In this document: positions 25,494 through 33,831 of the stretch, piece after piece
How the letters are laid out: the number at the start of each line of letters is the position of its first letter
Numbering within the stretch: the first letter of the stretch is position 1
NCBI RefSeq assembly: GCF_019599405.1
Contig: NZ_RKLQ01000001.1
Coordinates: forward strand, 1,488,001-1,552,000
Length of the DNA stretch: 64,000 bases
Direction: 5' to 3'
Source: Haloarcula salinisoli
GTDB lineage: Archaea; Halobacteriota; Halobacteria; Halobacteriales; Haloarculaceae
Position numbers and translations under genes: made by a program
The notes under the pieces: generated by a model
What the model saw: only the letters and a program-made list of their open reading frames with translations
Databases searched by the model: none
What the model was told of the DNA's origin: nothing

Positions 25494-27290
25494 TTATTCG
25501 AGGTGGTGGTAATCCAGTTCGTAGCCGGTGTCGACGGCGTCCTGGACTTCGGAGCTGGGCTCGGCCACGCCGCGGGTCCGAAGGTCCAGTCCGGTCGGCC
25601 CCTCGCTCATAACGATGTTTCGCCGCCAGTCACCGTCGGTCTCGGGGTAGTCCGTCCGGTAGTGTGCGCCCCGCGATTCGGTCCGTTCGAGGGCGGCCCG
25701 CAGCATCGTCTCGGCTATCGGGAGGCTAAAGGAGAGGTCGACGGCGAACTCGAACTCCCGGCTCGTTCGGTCCCCGTCGATACGGAGGTCGGCCGTCCGC
25801 GCCCGGAGGGCGTCGAGTTCGGCCAGTCCCTCCCGCAGTGACGCTTCGTCCCGGAGGATGCCGGCGTGCTCCCAGAGGATGTCTCCCAGGTCAGCGAGTA
25901 GCTCGCGGGCCGTCACCTCGCCCTCGCTGTCGGCCAGTTCCGCGAGCGCGTGGAACTCCCGCTGGGCGAGCGCGCGCTGACTGGCAGTGACGGCCGGCAC
26001 CGTGTCGTCGACCTGCTCGGCGACGTGTTCGCCGACGAGCTTTCCGATAGCGACGGTCTCGGCCAGCGAGTTCCCGCCGAGTCGGTTGGCGCCGTGGACC
26101 CCCGCGACCGTCTCGCCGACGGCGTAGAGTCCGGGGACGCCGGTTTCACCCGTCGAGGAGTCGATGTCGACCCCGCCCATCGAGTAGTGGGCCGTCGGTG
26201 CGACCTCCATGGGCGCCTCGGTGATGTCGACCCCGAGCGACCCGAACCGCTCGACCATCGACGGCAGGCGGTCCTTGATGTACTGGTCGTCACGGTGGGA
26301 GATGTCCAGATAGACGCCGCCGTTGTCGGTGCCGCGCCCCTCGCGTATCTCCTGGGCGATGGCCCGGGCGACTACGTCACGGGCGTCGAGTTCCATCTGG
26401 TCGGGCGAGTACCGTTCCATGAACCGCTCGCCCTCGGCGTTTATCAGCCGGCCACCCTCGCCCCGAACGGCCTCTGTCACGAGCCGCCCGTCCCACTCCT
26501 CGCCGTAGCGGGCGCCGACCATCCCGGTCGGGTGGAACTGGACGAACTCGATGTCCATGAGCCGGGCCCCGGCCCCGAGCGCCAGGGCGGGCCCGTCGCC
26601 GTTGTTCTCGTCCGCCCGCGAGGAGTGACGGTGGTACAGCGCCGAGGAGCCCCCGGCCGCGAGCACCACGTGGTCGCTCCGGAAGAGCACGAACTCGCCG
26701 CTCTCCATGTCGAAGCCCATCGCCCCCGCGACCCGCTCACCGTCGGTCAGCAGCCGCGTCACCATCACGTTGTCCCGGTAGGGAATATCCATCGACTGTG
26801 CTTTCGCGACGAGTGTGTCGAGCATCGCCTCGCCGGTCCGGTCACCCACGAAGCAGGTCCGTCGGAACGACTGTGCGCCGAAGTAGCGCTGATTTATTTT
26901 CCCGTCCTCGGTCCGGTCGAAGGGCATCCCCCAGTCGGCCAGTTCGCGGATGCGGTCGGGCATGTGCTTCGCCGTCAGCTCGACGGCCTCCGGGTCGTTG
27001 ATGTAGTGGCCCTCGTCGAGCGTGTCGGCGGCGTGAATAGTCCAGTCGTCCTCCGGGTCGAGGCTCCCCAGCGCGGCGTTGATACCGCCGGCCGCCCACG
27101 TCGTGTGGGCGTCCCCGTGGTCGCTCTTGCCGATGACCAGCGGCTCGACGCCGGCGTCGGCCAGGGCTATCGCGGCCCGGGCGCCCGCCGCGCCCGCGCC
27201 CACGACGAGCACCGGAACTGACACCGTCTCGTGGTCGATGGGGTCGTCGCGCACAGCCACTGTTTCGGCCGTCTGCAGGCGATCTCGCAT
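25494..27290 (-). CDS. FAD-dependent L-aspartate oxidase / fumarate reductase-type flavoprotein
   Basis: The protein has 598 residues. The N-terminal FAD loop is VLVVGAGAAGARAAIALADAGV, followed by HTTWAAGGINAA, HPTGMVGARYGEEWDGRLVTEAVRGEGG (capping domain), PTAHYSMGGVDID and ANRLGGNSLAETVAIGKLVG. The residues of the succinate/fumarate active site and of L-aspartate oxidase both fit; the C-terminal helical domain matches SdhA/NadB proteins. No iron-sulphur or membrane subunit is adjacent, so a stand-alone enzyme is possible. Assignment between NadB and a fumarate-reductase-like protein is open. Confidence 0.85.
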   Translation of the reverse strand: MRDRLQTAETVAVRDDPIDHETVSVPVLVVGAGAAGARAAIALADAGVEPLVIGKSDHGDAHTTWAAGGINAALGSLDPEDDWTIHAADTLDEGHYINDPEAVELTAKHMPDRIRELADWGMPFDRTEDGKINQRYFGAQSFRRTCFVGDRTGEAMLDTLVAKAQSMDIPYRDNVMVTRLLTDGERVAGAMGFDMESGEFVLFRSDHVVLAAGGSSALYHRHSSRADENNGDGPALALGAGARLMDIEFVQFHPTGMVGARYGEEWDGRLVTEAVRGEGGRLINAEGERFMERYSPDQMELDARDVVARAIAQEIREGRGTDNGGVYLDISHRDDQYIKDRLPSMVERFGSLGVDITEAPMEVAPTAHYSMGGVDIDSSTGETGVPGLYAVGETVAGVHGANRLGGNSLAETVAIGKLVGEHVAEQVDDTVPAVTASQRALAQREFHALAELADSEGEVTARELLADLGDILWEHAGILRDEASLREGLAELDALRARTADLRIDGDRTSREFEFAVDLSFSLPIAETMLRAALERTESRGAHYRTDYPETDGDWRRNIVMSEGPTGLDLRTRGVAEPSSEVQDAVDTGYELDYHHLE

Positions 27291-27380
27291 GAGCTAACGT
27301 AGGGGCTGTACACGGATAAGCCTCGCGCGCGTGCGTGTGATTGAAAATATGAATTCGTGACAGACTCGGCTGTCGGAGCC

Positions 27381-27674
27381 TCACCCGAACAGCAACAGCG
27401 CGTTCGAGACGACGACAGCACACGTCACAGTCGCGAAAAGCGCCAGGAAGACGGCGGCGTTCCGGTCGTCGAGTAGCGCCCAGCCGGCGACCAGCCACGC
27501 CATCGCAGCGAACTTCACGAGCCCCAATCCGGCGAGGCCGAACTCGGCGAGCATGGCCGCCATGACGACGTTGCCCTCGCGCAACCCCGCCTCCAGCCCG
27601 ACCATCGTCAGGACGATGTCGGCTGCGGTGGTCGCGAGGATGAGCGCCCAGAGGACGGCGTGGCTCCGGGTCAT
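27381..27674 (-). CDS. DUF5658-like small membrane protein
   Basis: The ATG start (MTRSHAVLWALIL) gives 97 residues and three helices: TTAADIVLTMVGL, VKFAAMAWLVAGWALL and FLALFATVTCAVVVSNALLLF. A GTG at 27737 would give 118 residues (VVSTAESDDALLTLRRERR before the ATG), and this basic N-terminal stretch is plausible. It is divergent from the Rrf2-like regulator, and the intervening 90 bases probably hold both promoters. Confidence 0.7.
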   Translation of the reverse strand: MTRSHAVLWALILATTAADIVLTMVGLEAGLREGNVVMAAMLAEFGLAGLGLVKFAAMAWLVAGWALLDDRNAAVFLALFATVTCAVVVSNALLLFG

Positions 27675-27830
27675 GCGCCGCTCCCGGCGCAGCGTCAGGA
27701 GCGCGTCGTCGCTCTCGGCAGTGGAGACGACCGGCACTGCCCGACAGCAGGGTACCGAGGCATTTGAGCGCTCGGGTGCAAACGCCGACAGTATCCACAC
27801 ACATATCAACACGCTCGCGCTACCGAAGGT

Positions 27831-28358
27831 ATGGTCCAGATCGACCTGACCACGAGTCAGGAGCAGACCCTGACTGCGCTGGTCAACCAGCACCGCCCGG
27901 GGGAGGGGCCAGTCAAGGCACAGGTCGTCGCCGACGAAGTCGACCGCAGCCTCGGTACCATCCAGAACCAGATGCAACGGCTCGCTCAACTGGGCGTCGT
28001 CGAGGGCGTCTCCGGGCCGGCCGGTGGCTACGAACCGACCGAGCTGGCCTTCGAGGCGCTCGGACGGGAGCCACTGGACGAGACGGCGGCCGTCACCGTC
28101 GCCCACGACTACGAGCGCCTGGACGTGACCGTCGACCGACTCACGTTCACGAGCGTCCACCATCCCGAGAGCTGTCGGGCCGAGTTGCACCTCCAGCAGT
28201 CGGTCGCCGACTTCAGCGTCGGGCAGGCCGTCGCCGCGGGACCGCTGCCCCTCTCGGGGCTGGTCGTTGCGGGCACCGTCGAGGCCATCGACGACACGTC
28301 GAACACGCTGATTCTGGACATCGCGAAGCTCGAAGCGCCGGTCGAGTCACCGGAGTGA
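27831..28358 (+). CDS. Rrf2-like winged-helix regulator
   Basis: The protein has 175 residues. The N-terminal 75 form a winged helix: TSQEQTLTALVNQHR, then AQVVADEVDRSLGTIQNQMQRLAQLGVVEGVSGPAGGYEPT, the recognition helix and wing of the Rrf2 type, without the cluster-binding cysteines. The C-terminal 100 residues form a beta-rich ligand domain ending in SGLVVAGTVEAIDDTSNTLILDIAKLEAP. It may regulate the divergent DUF5658 gene or itself. Confidence 0.75.
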   Translation: MVQIDLTTSQEQTLTALVNQHRPGEGPVKAQVVADEVDRSLGTIQNQMQRLAQLGVVEGVSGPAGGYEPTELAFEALGREPLDETAAVTVAHDYERLDVTVDRLTFTSVHHPESCRAELHLQQSVADFSVGQAVAAGPLPLSGLVVAGTVEAIDDTSNTLILDIAKLEAPVESPE

Positions 28359-28373
28359 GCGCGCCCGCTTTCG

Positions 28374-28619
28374 CTACCCGCCGTGTTTTCGGTACCACAC
28401 CCGCTCGCCGACCGGTGACTCGCCCTCGTCGATATCGAGACGCGAGAGAAAGAGGTCCCTGATAGCGAACGTGACGACCAGTTCGACCGTCTCGCCGTCG
28501 GCCGTTGCGACCGTGACCACGCAGTGGCCGTCACGTTCGCCGACAGACTCGATGGTCCCGACCGACCAGCGGTCGACGTGATGGGACGGCTCCCGCGCGT
28601 GGATGCGGTCGTGGGCCAC
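28374..28619 (-). CDS. Small beta-rich protein (GTG start)
   Basis: The protein has 81 residues starting at GTG immediately after the TAA of the upstream gene (TAAGTG), a stop-start junction that implies translational coupling. RWSVGTIESVGERDGHCVVTVATADGETVELVVT reads as a small beta barrel, and the rest is a short helix. No cysteines are in a metal pattern. The function is unknown. Confidence 0.65.
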   Translation of the reverse strand: MAHDRIHAREPSHHVDRWSVGTIESVGERDGHCVVTVATADGETVELVVTFAIRDLFLSRLDIDEGESPVGERVWYRKHGG

Positions 28620-28775
28620 TTACCGGCCCCATTCGTAGAACCACCAGACGCTGCCCAGCAGCAGGAGGCCAGCACCGAGGGCGGAGGTCGCGGGTTCAGG
28701 GAACACGAACAGAACGAACCCGACGAGCATCATCGTGACCGGCTCGACCTCGTCGAGGTAGTCGCTGAGTACCAT
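28620..28775 (-). CDS. 51-residue membrane protein
   Basis: The short frame MVLSDYLDEVEPVTMMLVGFVLFVFPEP... to WWFYEWGR* encodes two hydrophobic stretches separated by EPATSALG. Codon use is typical (GC-rich third positions), and the stop abuts the next gene's GTG, so the two form a small operon. Such hairpin-like proteins are common in haloarchaea and easily missed. Confidence 0.65.
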   Translation of the reverse strand: MVLSDYLDEVEPVTMMLVGFVLFVFPEPATSALGAGLLLLGSVWWFYEWGR

Positions 28776-28816
28776 ACAGGAATCTCGGCCGGCGAGATAA
28801 AAAAGCCGTACGCCAC

Positions 28817-30082
28817 TCAGGGTGGGGGCGACTCAGCGTCGTCTCGGGGACGGAACTCGATGGGGAGCTCCTGGACACCGTAGATGAACGCGCTCCGGAC
28901 CGGCTGGAGCCGCTCACCGCCGGGCCGGACGTCCGCGGTCCGCTCGAAGAGGGCGTTCAGGCCGATTCGAGCCTCCATGCGGGCCAGCGGCGCGCCCAGG
29001 CAGTAGTGGGTCCCGCGGCCGAAGCCGAAGTGTGGGTTCGGTGCCCGGTCGACGCGGAACTGGTCGGGCGCGTCGAACACGGCGGGGTCGCGATTGGCCG
29101 AGCCGAGCCACGGAACGACGGTGTCGCCTTCCTCGATGCTCATACCCTGGAGCTCAACGTCCCGCGTGGCGATGCGGGCCAGGGCCTGCACCGGCGAGCG
29201 GTACCGGAGCACCTCCTCGATGGTGCTCTCTATCGGTGCCTCGCCGGTCCGAACCCGCTCCATCGCCGCCGGGTGAGCGGTCAGACAGCGCATCGCGTTG
29301 CCGATGAGGTTCGTCGTGGTGATGTTGCCGGCGACGAGCAACAGCATACAGAACCCCAGCGCCTCCTCGTGGGAGAGTCGCTCCTCGCCCGCGGCCTCGG
29401 CGATGACGGAAATGAGGTCGTCTTTCGAGTCCCGTGCCCGGTCTTCCAGTTTCGCCTCGAAGTACTCGGCCAGTTCCTCGCTGGCCTGCTCCTGGCGCTG
29501 CCGGAATGCCTCGAGGGCCGCTTCTGAGGTGTCGGTGGGCGTCTCGACGAGCGTCTCCGACCAGCCCCGGAACTGCGGGCGGTCCTCGCTTGGCACGCCG
29601 AGCAGTTCGGCGATGACGATGACCGGGAACGGGTACGCGAAGTCGTCGATGAGGTCCATCCGCCCGCCGTCGATAGCGTCCTCGAGCAGGTCCGCGGCGA
29701 TGTCCTCGAATCGCTCCGCACGCTGTGTGATAGCCCTGGGACGGAACCAGTCCTCGACGACGCCCCGCAACCGGCCGTGTCGCTCGCCGTCGGCGGTCAG
29801 CATCGTCTCCAGAATGGGGCTCTGTTCCGCCTCGGGCGGGAGGTCGATGGCGCTGGCCAGCCGTGGGTTCGAGGAGAACGTCTCCGGGTCGTCGAGAATC
29901 CGGTCGACGTCCTCGTACCGGAACACGTCCCAGCACTGTCGGTTCTGGTCGTACCGGACCGGTTGTTCCTCGCGCATCTCGGCGTACCAGTCGAACGGGT
30001 CCAGCCACGCCTCGCGAGTCGACAACGCCTGCGGGACGCGTTCGAGTGACTGGCCCTCGCCCTCGTCGGTGGGTGCGCTCAT
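28817..30082 (-). CDS. Cytochrome P450
   Basis: The protein has 421 residues, the usual length of a soluble class P450. I-helix AGNITTTN (a variant of A-G-x-D/E-T-T in which Asn replaces the acid), K-helix E-x-x-R in EEVLRYRSP, and the heme ligand loop FGFGRGTHYCLG with Cys361 are present. No signal peptide is seen. It resembles bacterial CYP families that hydroxylate hydrophobic substrates; archaeal substrates are mostly unknown. The Asn in the I helix could change proton delivery. No ferredoxin is adjacent. Confidence 0.92.
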   Translation of the reverse strand: MSAPTDEGEGQSLERVPQALSTREAWLDPFDWYAEMREEQPVRYDQNRQCWDVFRYEDVDRILDDPETFSSNPRLASAIDLPPEAEQSPILETMLTADGERHGRLRGVVEDWFRPRAITQRAERFEDIAADLLEDAIDGGRMDLIDDFAYPFPVIVIAELLGVPSEDRPQFRGWSETLVETPTDTSEAALEAFRQRQEQASEELAEYFEAKLEDRARDSKDDLISVIAEAAGEERLSHEEALGFCMLLLVAGNITTTNLIGNAMRCLTAHPAAMERVRTGEAPIESTIEEVLRYRSPVQALARIATRDVELQGMSIEEGDTVVPWLGSANRDPAVFDAPDQFRVDRAPNPHFGFGRGTHYCLGAPLARMEARIGLNALFERTADVRPGGERLQPVRSAFIYGVQELPIEFRPRDDAESPPP

Positions 30083-30158
30083 ACACCAGTTAGAAATTCG
30101 ATAGGTATCAACGTCCGGTCGCGGGTGGGCAAGGCGCCTTCAGCTGGTAACGAGGTGA

Positions 30159-30992
30159 CTATTCACGTGAGTCGTACTCCTGGTAGATGAGATGGCCACA
30201 GGCCTTGCAGTGGGTCGCGTCGGCGTCGTGCGCGCAGAGCCCACAGTCCGGACAGGTGACATCGACCTTGTCTCTGGTGCGCCACTCCTTGACGATTTTC
30301 CCGGCCTGCCACGGGATGACGATGATGCCCGCCAGAATCGCGGCGACCGTCACCCACCGTCCGGCCGCCGTCGCGGGGATGATATCGCCGAACCCGACCG
30401 TCGAGACGGTGACGACCACGTAGTAGAACGCGTCGCCGAAGGTCTCCACGTCGGGGTTGACCGTCGATTCGACGCTGTAGAACAGGCCAGCCGAGGCGAA
30501 AAAGAGGACCAGCACCGTCAGCAGGAGCTTCAACGCCCGCAGCGTGTTGTCGTCGATAGTGCCGAAGAAGAACTCCGCGTCGTCGGTGAACCGATAGAAC
30601 CGCAACACTCGAATCACGCGGAGGACCCGCAGGAAGCCCACGTTGAACGGGACCGCAGATACCGGCAACGCGACCAGGGCGAACGTCGGGACGATGGCGA
30701 CGAGGTCGACCATCGTGTAGCCGTTGGAGAACTCGGCCCACCGGTCGGCAGCGGCGTAGAGCCGCAGGGCGTACTCGACCGCGAAGACGACGCCGATAGC
30801 GACCTCGAGACGCCACAGGAACGTGGTGGTCGCGGCCGAGACCGGGTACGTCTGGGCGACGTACACCGCGACGAAGACGAGGTTCAAGACGAGAAGCGAG
30901 ACGTCGATAGCCTTCCCGAGATAGGTCTCGTGGTCCAGCAGATAGAAGCGGACCTGCCGCCGGAAGTCGCTCGTTCCCGTCGAAGGTTCCAT
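30159..30992 (-). CDS. Voltage-gated-type potassium channel with C-terminal zinc ribbon
   Basis: The protein has 277 residues. Helices S1-S4 occupy about residues 28-135; S4 (FLRVLRVIRVLRFYRF) has Arg at every third position, so the sensor is real. The pore ends in STVGFGD (198-203), the K+ selectivity filter. After S6, the cytoplasmic end carries two Cys pairs, CPDCGLC and CKACG (about 248-268), forming a zinc ribbon. A zinc ribbon on a K+ channel is uncommon. A divergent gene order upstream gives it its own promoter. Confidence 0.9.
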   Translation of the reverse strand: MEPSTGTSDFRRQVRFYLLDHETYLGKAIDVSLLVLNLVFVAVYVAQTYPVSAATTTFLWRLEVAIGVVFAVEYALRLYAAADRWAEFSNGYTMVDLVAIVPTFALVALPVSAVPFNVGFLRVLRVIRVLRFYRFTDDAEFFFGTIDDNTLRALKLLLTVLVLFFASAGLFYSVESTVNPDVETFGDAFYYVVVTVSTVGFGDIIPATAAGRWVTVAAILAGIIVIPWQAGKIVKEWRTRDKVDVTCPDCGLCAHDADATHCKACGHLIYQEYDSRE

Positions 30993-31077
30993 CGTACACG
31001 TGACTGGAGGAGACAGCTACGTAGGCTCTCGGGTTCGGAGTGACACGGTAAAACGAGACCGGACCGACGAGAGCCCG

Positions 31078-32190
31078 CTATTCGTCTTCGGTCGCAGTCG
31101 CCTGTGCCAGCGCGTCTTCGGGTTCGACCCAGATGACGAACTGGTCGTACTCATCGCGGTCGACGACGCCGTTGATGTACTCGGCGTCGACAGGCGGGTG
31201 GTTAATCTCCGACTCGGGGACCGGGACGACCTGGCGGACCTCGTCGACGACCCAGCCGATGGCCCCCTGGTCCTCGAACTGCTCGGGGTCGAAGACGATG
31301 ATGAGGTTCTGCTCGCCCTCGCCCTCGATGTCCATCATCTCCTTCGGTTCGAGGATGGTCGTTATCTGGCCGCGCAGGTCGACGACGCCGTCGACGAAAT
31401 CCGGCGTGTTGGGGACCCGCGTGACCGCGTTCCGCTTGACTATCTCCTCGACGTACTCGATGTCGAGACAGTAGTACTCCTCGCCCAGCGAGAACTCCAG
31501 GACGCGGACCACATCTTCGGACTGGGTGGCGTTCCCTTCCATCGCCGCGCGGGCGCCGCCCTCGGTGGACTCGACCGACGAGGTGGCCATCGCCTCCTCC
31601 AGCAGTTGCTGGTCGGGGAGCTCGACGCCGCTGATGTCGCCGGGTATCGTGCTGGCGCCCGTGGCTCCCGCCGGGACTGCCGGGCCCTCACTCCCCGCCT
31701 CGGCGTCGGGAGCCGGGTCGGTGTTCGCTACGCCGGCTGTCTCCGACCCGGCGTCGGCGCCACTCTCGGGGGCCGACTCGCCGCCCATGACCTGGGCCGC
31801 GGATTCGGCCGCTCGCTGGGCGGCGGCCTGGGCGTCGCTGGCGTCGACAGCGTCGTCGGAACCGGCCCCAACCGTCGACCCGGTCTGGGATTCGACGGCC
31901 TCGGCGGCTTGCGAGGCCGCGCTGGCTGTCGTCGACGACTCCTCGCCGCTCTCGCTCGTCAGCGACGAGAAGCCGGTGTCGTCGGTCGAGGGCTCGCCGG
32001 CACTCTTGTCACGGTCCTCGGTCCCACTGGTCGAAGGCTCGTCGGCGACAGAGCCGGCGTCGCCGGTCGACGCCGACGGGGGGTCCTCGCCGTCCTCATT
32101 CGGGGTGTCGTCTGTCTGGTCGTCGGTACCTCTGTTGCCTTCGCGCATATTACGGATGCGCTCTGCTCTGTCCATGCGGTCGTCGCTCAT
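31078..32190 (-). CDS. CheW-domain protein with long disordered N-terminus
   Basis: The protein has 370 residues. About 1-216 are acidic, Ser/Ala/Thr-rich and disordered, with a short amphipathic start (MDRAERIRNMREGNR). About 217-362 form a CheW fold: VRVLEFSLGEEYYCLDIEYVEEIVKRNAVTRVPNTPDFVDGVVDLRGQITTILEPKEM, the latter being the receptor/kinase coupling signature. The ATG overlaps the stop of the ParA gene (ATGA), so the two are co-translated. Chemosensory array coupling is the likely job, with ParA providing placement. Confidence 0.92.
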   Translation of the reverse strand: MSDDRMDRAERIRNMREGNRGTDDQTDDTPNEDGEDPPSASTGDAGSVADEPSTSGTEDRDKSAGEPSTDDTGFSSLTSESGEESSTTASAASQAAEAVESQTGSTVGAGSDDAVDASDAQAAAQRAAESAAQVMGGESAPESGADAGSETAGVANTDPAPDAEAGSEGPAVPAGATGASTIPGDISGVELPDQQLLEEAMATSSVESTEGGARAAMEGNATQSEDVVRVLEFSLGEEYYCLDIEYVEEIVKRNAVTRVPNTPDFVDGVVDLRGQITTILEPKEMMDIEGEGEQNLIIVFDPEQFEDQGAIGWVVDEVRQVVPVPESEINHPPVDAEYINGVVDRDEYDQFVIWVEPEDALAQATATEDE

Positions 32191-33080
32191 GCTGTCACCT
32201 TGTTGTAGCCGAACTTCTCGTCGAACCGCGCCGCGATGTCGCTGAAGACATCGGCCATGTCACACTGTTCCTCGGTCCCGAAAATCGACTTGCCCTCGGT
32301 GTAGGCCCGCTGGAGGGCCACCCGTTTGCGGACCTGCCAGACCGGGCTGTCGGGGAACGCGGCCTTGAACCACTTCAGCATCGTTTCGGCTTCGGAGGTC
32401 GTCTCGATGCGGTTGGCGACGACGCCCAGCATCTCCACCTGGATGTCGGCCTGCTGTTCCAGGGCGACCATCTGGTCCATCAGCAGTTCGATGGCCCGCT
32501 CGGAGGTGGCTTCCGCCAGCGCCGGCACGAGGACGTGCTGGGCGGCGAAGACGCCGGTGTCGGTCAGGTTGCCGTAGAACGGCGGCGAGTCGATGATGAC
32601 GTAGTCGTAGCCCGTCACCGTATCCAGCGCCCGGTCCAGCGTATCGAGCGCGTGGCTCCCGCTGACCATCTCCGGGGTTACGTTGATCGCGAACTGGGAG
32701 AGCACCGACGGGTCGATGTCGAGGCCGCGGGCGTCGATACGGGCGATGAGGTCGGCGATGGTCAGCTCGTGTTCCGCCTGCAACATGTCGATGTTGGACG
32801 GAACCACGTCCATCTCCTCGTGCTCTATGATAATCTCGGCGAGTACCCCAGGGTCGCCCGTGAGCGCGTCGAACAGCGACGGGGGCTGGGCGTCGTAGGC
32901 GTCGACGAGTCCCAGTCCCTCGGTCGCGTTCCCCTGCGGGTCCAGGTCCACGAAGAGGACGTCCCGGCCCCGGTCGCTCAACGCCCCGGCTACGTTGATA
33001 GCTACAGTCGTCTTGCCGGTCCCGCCCTTCGCGTTGGTCACGCAAATCCGGGCAGGGCCGGACGTTGAACCCCGGTTCAT
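32187..33080 (-). CDS. ParA/MinD-family ATPase
   Basis: The start MNRGSTSG gives 297 residues. The deviant Walker A KGGTGKTT is at residues 18-25, with DLDPQGNATEGLG (switch I) and DSPPFYGNLT (switch II/Walker B), which marks a ParA rather than a metabolic ATPase. There is no ParB nearby, and the downstream gene encodes CheW, so it probably positions a chemosensory or motility complex, as ParC and MinD4 do elsewhere. The divergent ArlD/E-like gene shares the 172-base upstream region. Confidence 0.9.
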   Translation of the reverse strand: MNRGSTSGPARICVTNAKGGTGKTTVAINVAGALSDRGRDVLFVDLDPQGNATEGLGLVDAYDAQPPSLFDALTGDPGVLAEIIIEHEEMDVVPSNIDMLQAEHELTIADLIARIDARGLDIDPSVLSQFAINVTPEMVSGSHALDTLDRALDTVTGYDYVIIDSPPFYGNLTDTGVFAAQHVLVPALAEATSERAIELLMDQMVALEQQADIQVEMLGVVANRIETTSEAETMLKWFKAAFPDSPVWQVRKRVALQRAYTEGKSIFGTEEQCDMADVFSDIAARFDEKFGYNKVTA

Positions 33081-33192
33081 CGTCGAACTGTCCGAATGTC
33101 GGAGGTCGGCCGGTATAAAAATACGCCCCCGATTATCAAACGCGTAACTGGCCGCATGCAGTCGATTCGCCACCGAGCGGCCGTCTGGCGGC

Positions 33193-33210
33193 GTCTGACG
33201 GCCGTCAGAC
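33193..33210. promoter_or_regulatory. 18-base perfect palindrome in a divergent promoter region
   Basis: GTCTGACGGCCGTCAGAC is self-complementary, lies 43 bases before the ArlD/E-like start at 33253 and 113 bases before the ParA start. A TATA-like atttaac at about 33220 serves the plus-strand gene. Position and symmetry fit a dimeric operator for both genes. The regulator is not visible. Confidence 0.55.
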
Positions 33211-33252
33211 CGACTGCAAGATTTAACTTCGCGTAGTTGAAATAGGGATAGC

Positions 33253-33750
33253 ATGACTATCAACCCGCGCGACTACGACCTGGACGAGCTGCGGAAGATG
33301 GCTCGCCAGCGCGGCGAGCGCAACGGCGGGCTGTCCGAGGACGAAGACGTTCCGGACCCGGCCAATCTGGAGATGGGGCTGGAAGACGCCGACGAGGAGA
33401 TGCTGGCGGGCAGTTCCTTCCGGTCGGGACTGTATCGCGAGTTGCTCCCATTCCTCTCGGGCGAGAGCCAGGAGAAACCGTATCTCGCCGCGTTGCCCGA
33501 GACCTACGCCGCCGAGTTCGTCGTCTTCGAGTGGCTGGAGTTCCTGCTGATGCACTCGGGGTACCAGGGCGCCGACGAGGCGCTTGCGTACTACGAGTCC
33601 ATCGACTGGATCACCGAGGGGGTCCGGTCGGACCTGTCGGACTACCTGCTCGGTATCGACGAGACGGCGACGAACGACAGCAACGACCTCAGCGTGGACG
33701 ACCATATGCTGAGCCTGGTCTACGTCGCGAAGCTCACCGGCATGACATAA
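33253..33750 (+). CDS. ArlD/E (FlaD/E)-domain archaellum-type protein
   Basis: The protein has 165 residues. The C-terminal half carries the FlaD/E signature PYLAALPETYAAEFVVFEWLEFLLMHSGYQGADEALAYYESIDWIT. The first 60 are an acidic, partly disordered extension. FlaD/E proteins link the archaellum motor to the chemotaxis machinery. This copy is outside the archaellum operon and next to CheW/ParA and an actin homologue, suggesting an accessory adaptor. Confidence 0.85.
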   Translation: MTINPRDYDLDELRKMARQRGERNGGLSEDEDVPDPANLEMGLEDADEEMLAGSSFRSGLYRELLPFLSGESQEKPYLAALPETYAAEFVVFEWLEFLLMHSGYQGADEALAYYESIDWITEGVRSDLSDYLLGIDETATNDSNDLSVDDHMLSLVYVAKLTGMT

Positions 33751-33831
33751 CAGGCTATCACGCGGGTCATTATCGGCGCTGATTCTTGACGTGAGGATAT
33801 ATACCGGGGCAGCGACAACTGGCGACCGTAT

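Noticed and set aside
25950-27221. 423-residue plus-strand frame opposite the flavoprotein
   Set aside because: Shadow of the FAD-dependent enzyme, with no recognisable domain.
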